From the NCBI GenBank assembly GCA_009776385.1, contig WRFT01000117.1, positions 1 to 5,939 of the forward strand: DNA of 5,939 nucleotides. The letters run 5' to 3'. This document shows, in pieces, positions 5,809 to 5,939 of this stretch. Both the position numbers and the translations under genes were made by a program. Source of the DNA: Clostridia bacterium. Its GTDB lineage: Bacteria > Bacillota > Clostridia > Christensenellales > Aristaeellaceae. Positions within the stretch are counted from its first letter, which is position 1, and every line of letters starts with the position of its first letter. The notes beneath the pieces are model-generated. The model was not told the origin of the DNA and ran no database searches. It was given only the letters and a program-made list of their open reading frames with translations.

Positions 5809-5859
5809 CTTGCACGGTAAATTCCGCAAACTTGCAAATTAAATTTGAAATCTTGCAAG
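5809..5859 (+). repeat. Three phased CTTGCA direct repeats in the divergent intergenic region
   Basis: CTTGCA occurs at 5809, 5831 and 5852; the last two extend to CTTGCAA. The spacings are 22 and 21 bases, about two helical turns, so all copies lie on one face of the DNA. The last copy is the palindrome CTTGCAAG. They lie between the rubredoxin promoter and the start of the rightward gene. The arrangement resembles a transcription-factor binding array. Confidence 0.4.
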
Positions 5860-5873
5860 AATACCTGTATCTT
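5845..5873 (+). promoter_or_regulatory. Possible promoter of the rightward gene at 5910
   Basis: TTGAAA (5845-5850), a 17-base gap and TATCTT (5868-5873) make a weak-to-moderate sigma-A match. It would start transcription near 5880, about 30 bases before the ATG. The last CTTGCAAG repeat lies in the spacer. The -10 is poor, so this is tentative. Confidence 0.3.
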
Positions 5874-5909
5874 TATGCGATAACCTTAAGTAAGTGAGGA
5901 CGAACCATT

Positions 5910-5939
5910 ATGTTGATTCGATGGGCGACACAAAGCGAC
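5910..5939 (+). CDS. Start of a gene, possibly a GNAT-family acetyltransferase (truncated by window end)
   Basis: ATG 5910 has GTGAGGA ending 9 bases upstream, and its frame is open to the window end, giving MLIRWATQSD. This resembles the first strand and turn of GNAT N-acetyltransferases (typically M-I-R-x-A-x-x-x-D). Ten residues are too few to establish the family, the substrate or the gene's link to the transporter or oxygen-defence operons. The start call rests mainly on the ribosome binding site and the divergent intergenic spacing. Confidence 0.45.
   Translation, partial: MLIRWATQSD

Noticed and set aside
5536..5829. Longer 97-residue version of the rubredoxin
   Set aside because: The extra N-terminal residues span the promoter and leader and have no rubredoxin similarity; ATG 5691 has a good ribosome binding site and gives the normal family length.

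Overview
The window looks like chromosomal DNA of an anaerobic, fairly GC-rich member of the Bacillota (Clostridia-like). I infer this from strong AGGAGG-type ribosome binding sites, TTG/GTG starts, a DUF3798-type receptor gene next to a sugar/nucleoside-type ABC transporter, and a rubredoxin plus superoxide reductase pair. The genus cannot be resolved from this sequence.

Bases 1-5086 (+ strand) hold the end of an ABC importer operon. The order is: the C-terminal part of a probable DUF3798 substrate-binding protein, a perfect intercistronic hairpin, a double-NBD ATPase, and two paralogous inner-membrane permeases of the BPD_transp_2 (RbsC/NupP-like) superfamily. The ATPase and permease genes overlap at their ends (ATGA and GTGAATAA), so translational coupling is likely. 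The substrate is not evident; the architecture is that of the ribose/galactose and purine-nucleoside importers.

Two subunits are unusual. The ATPase is 678 residues against about 500 for the family. The excess is an in-frame block of about 150 residues inside the second NBD that carries two clear membrane helices around an acidic loop. The second permease (456 residues against 359 for its partner) carries an extra pair of hydrophobic helices joined by a charged loop, just before its conserved GINV region. The two NBDs also have complementary degenerate motifs, which predicts one catalytic and one impaired ATP site. The receptor, the membrane-anchored ATPase and the enlarged permease may form a modified importer; this is the part of the window most worth following up.

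Bases 5104-5138 form a bidirectional terminator shared by the transporter operon and a convergent two-gene operon on the - strand (5137-5691). That operon encodes rubredoxin, then desulfoferrodoxin/superoxide reductase, and serves oxygen defence: rubredoxin is the usual electron donor to superoxide reductase. It has a near-consensus promoter (TTGACA-N17-TAAAAT) overlapped by a dyad that may be an operator. The rubredoxin has a CxCG first metal knuckle instead of CxxCG.

Bases 5692-5909 are a divergent regulatory region with three phased CTTGCA repeats. At 5910 a + strand gene begins whose ten visible residues resemble the start of a GNAT acetyltransferase.
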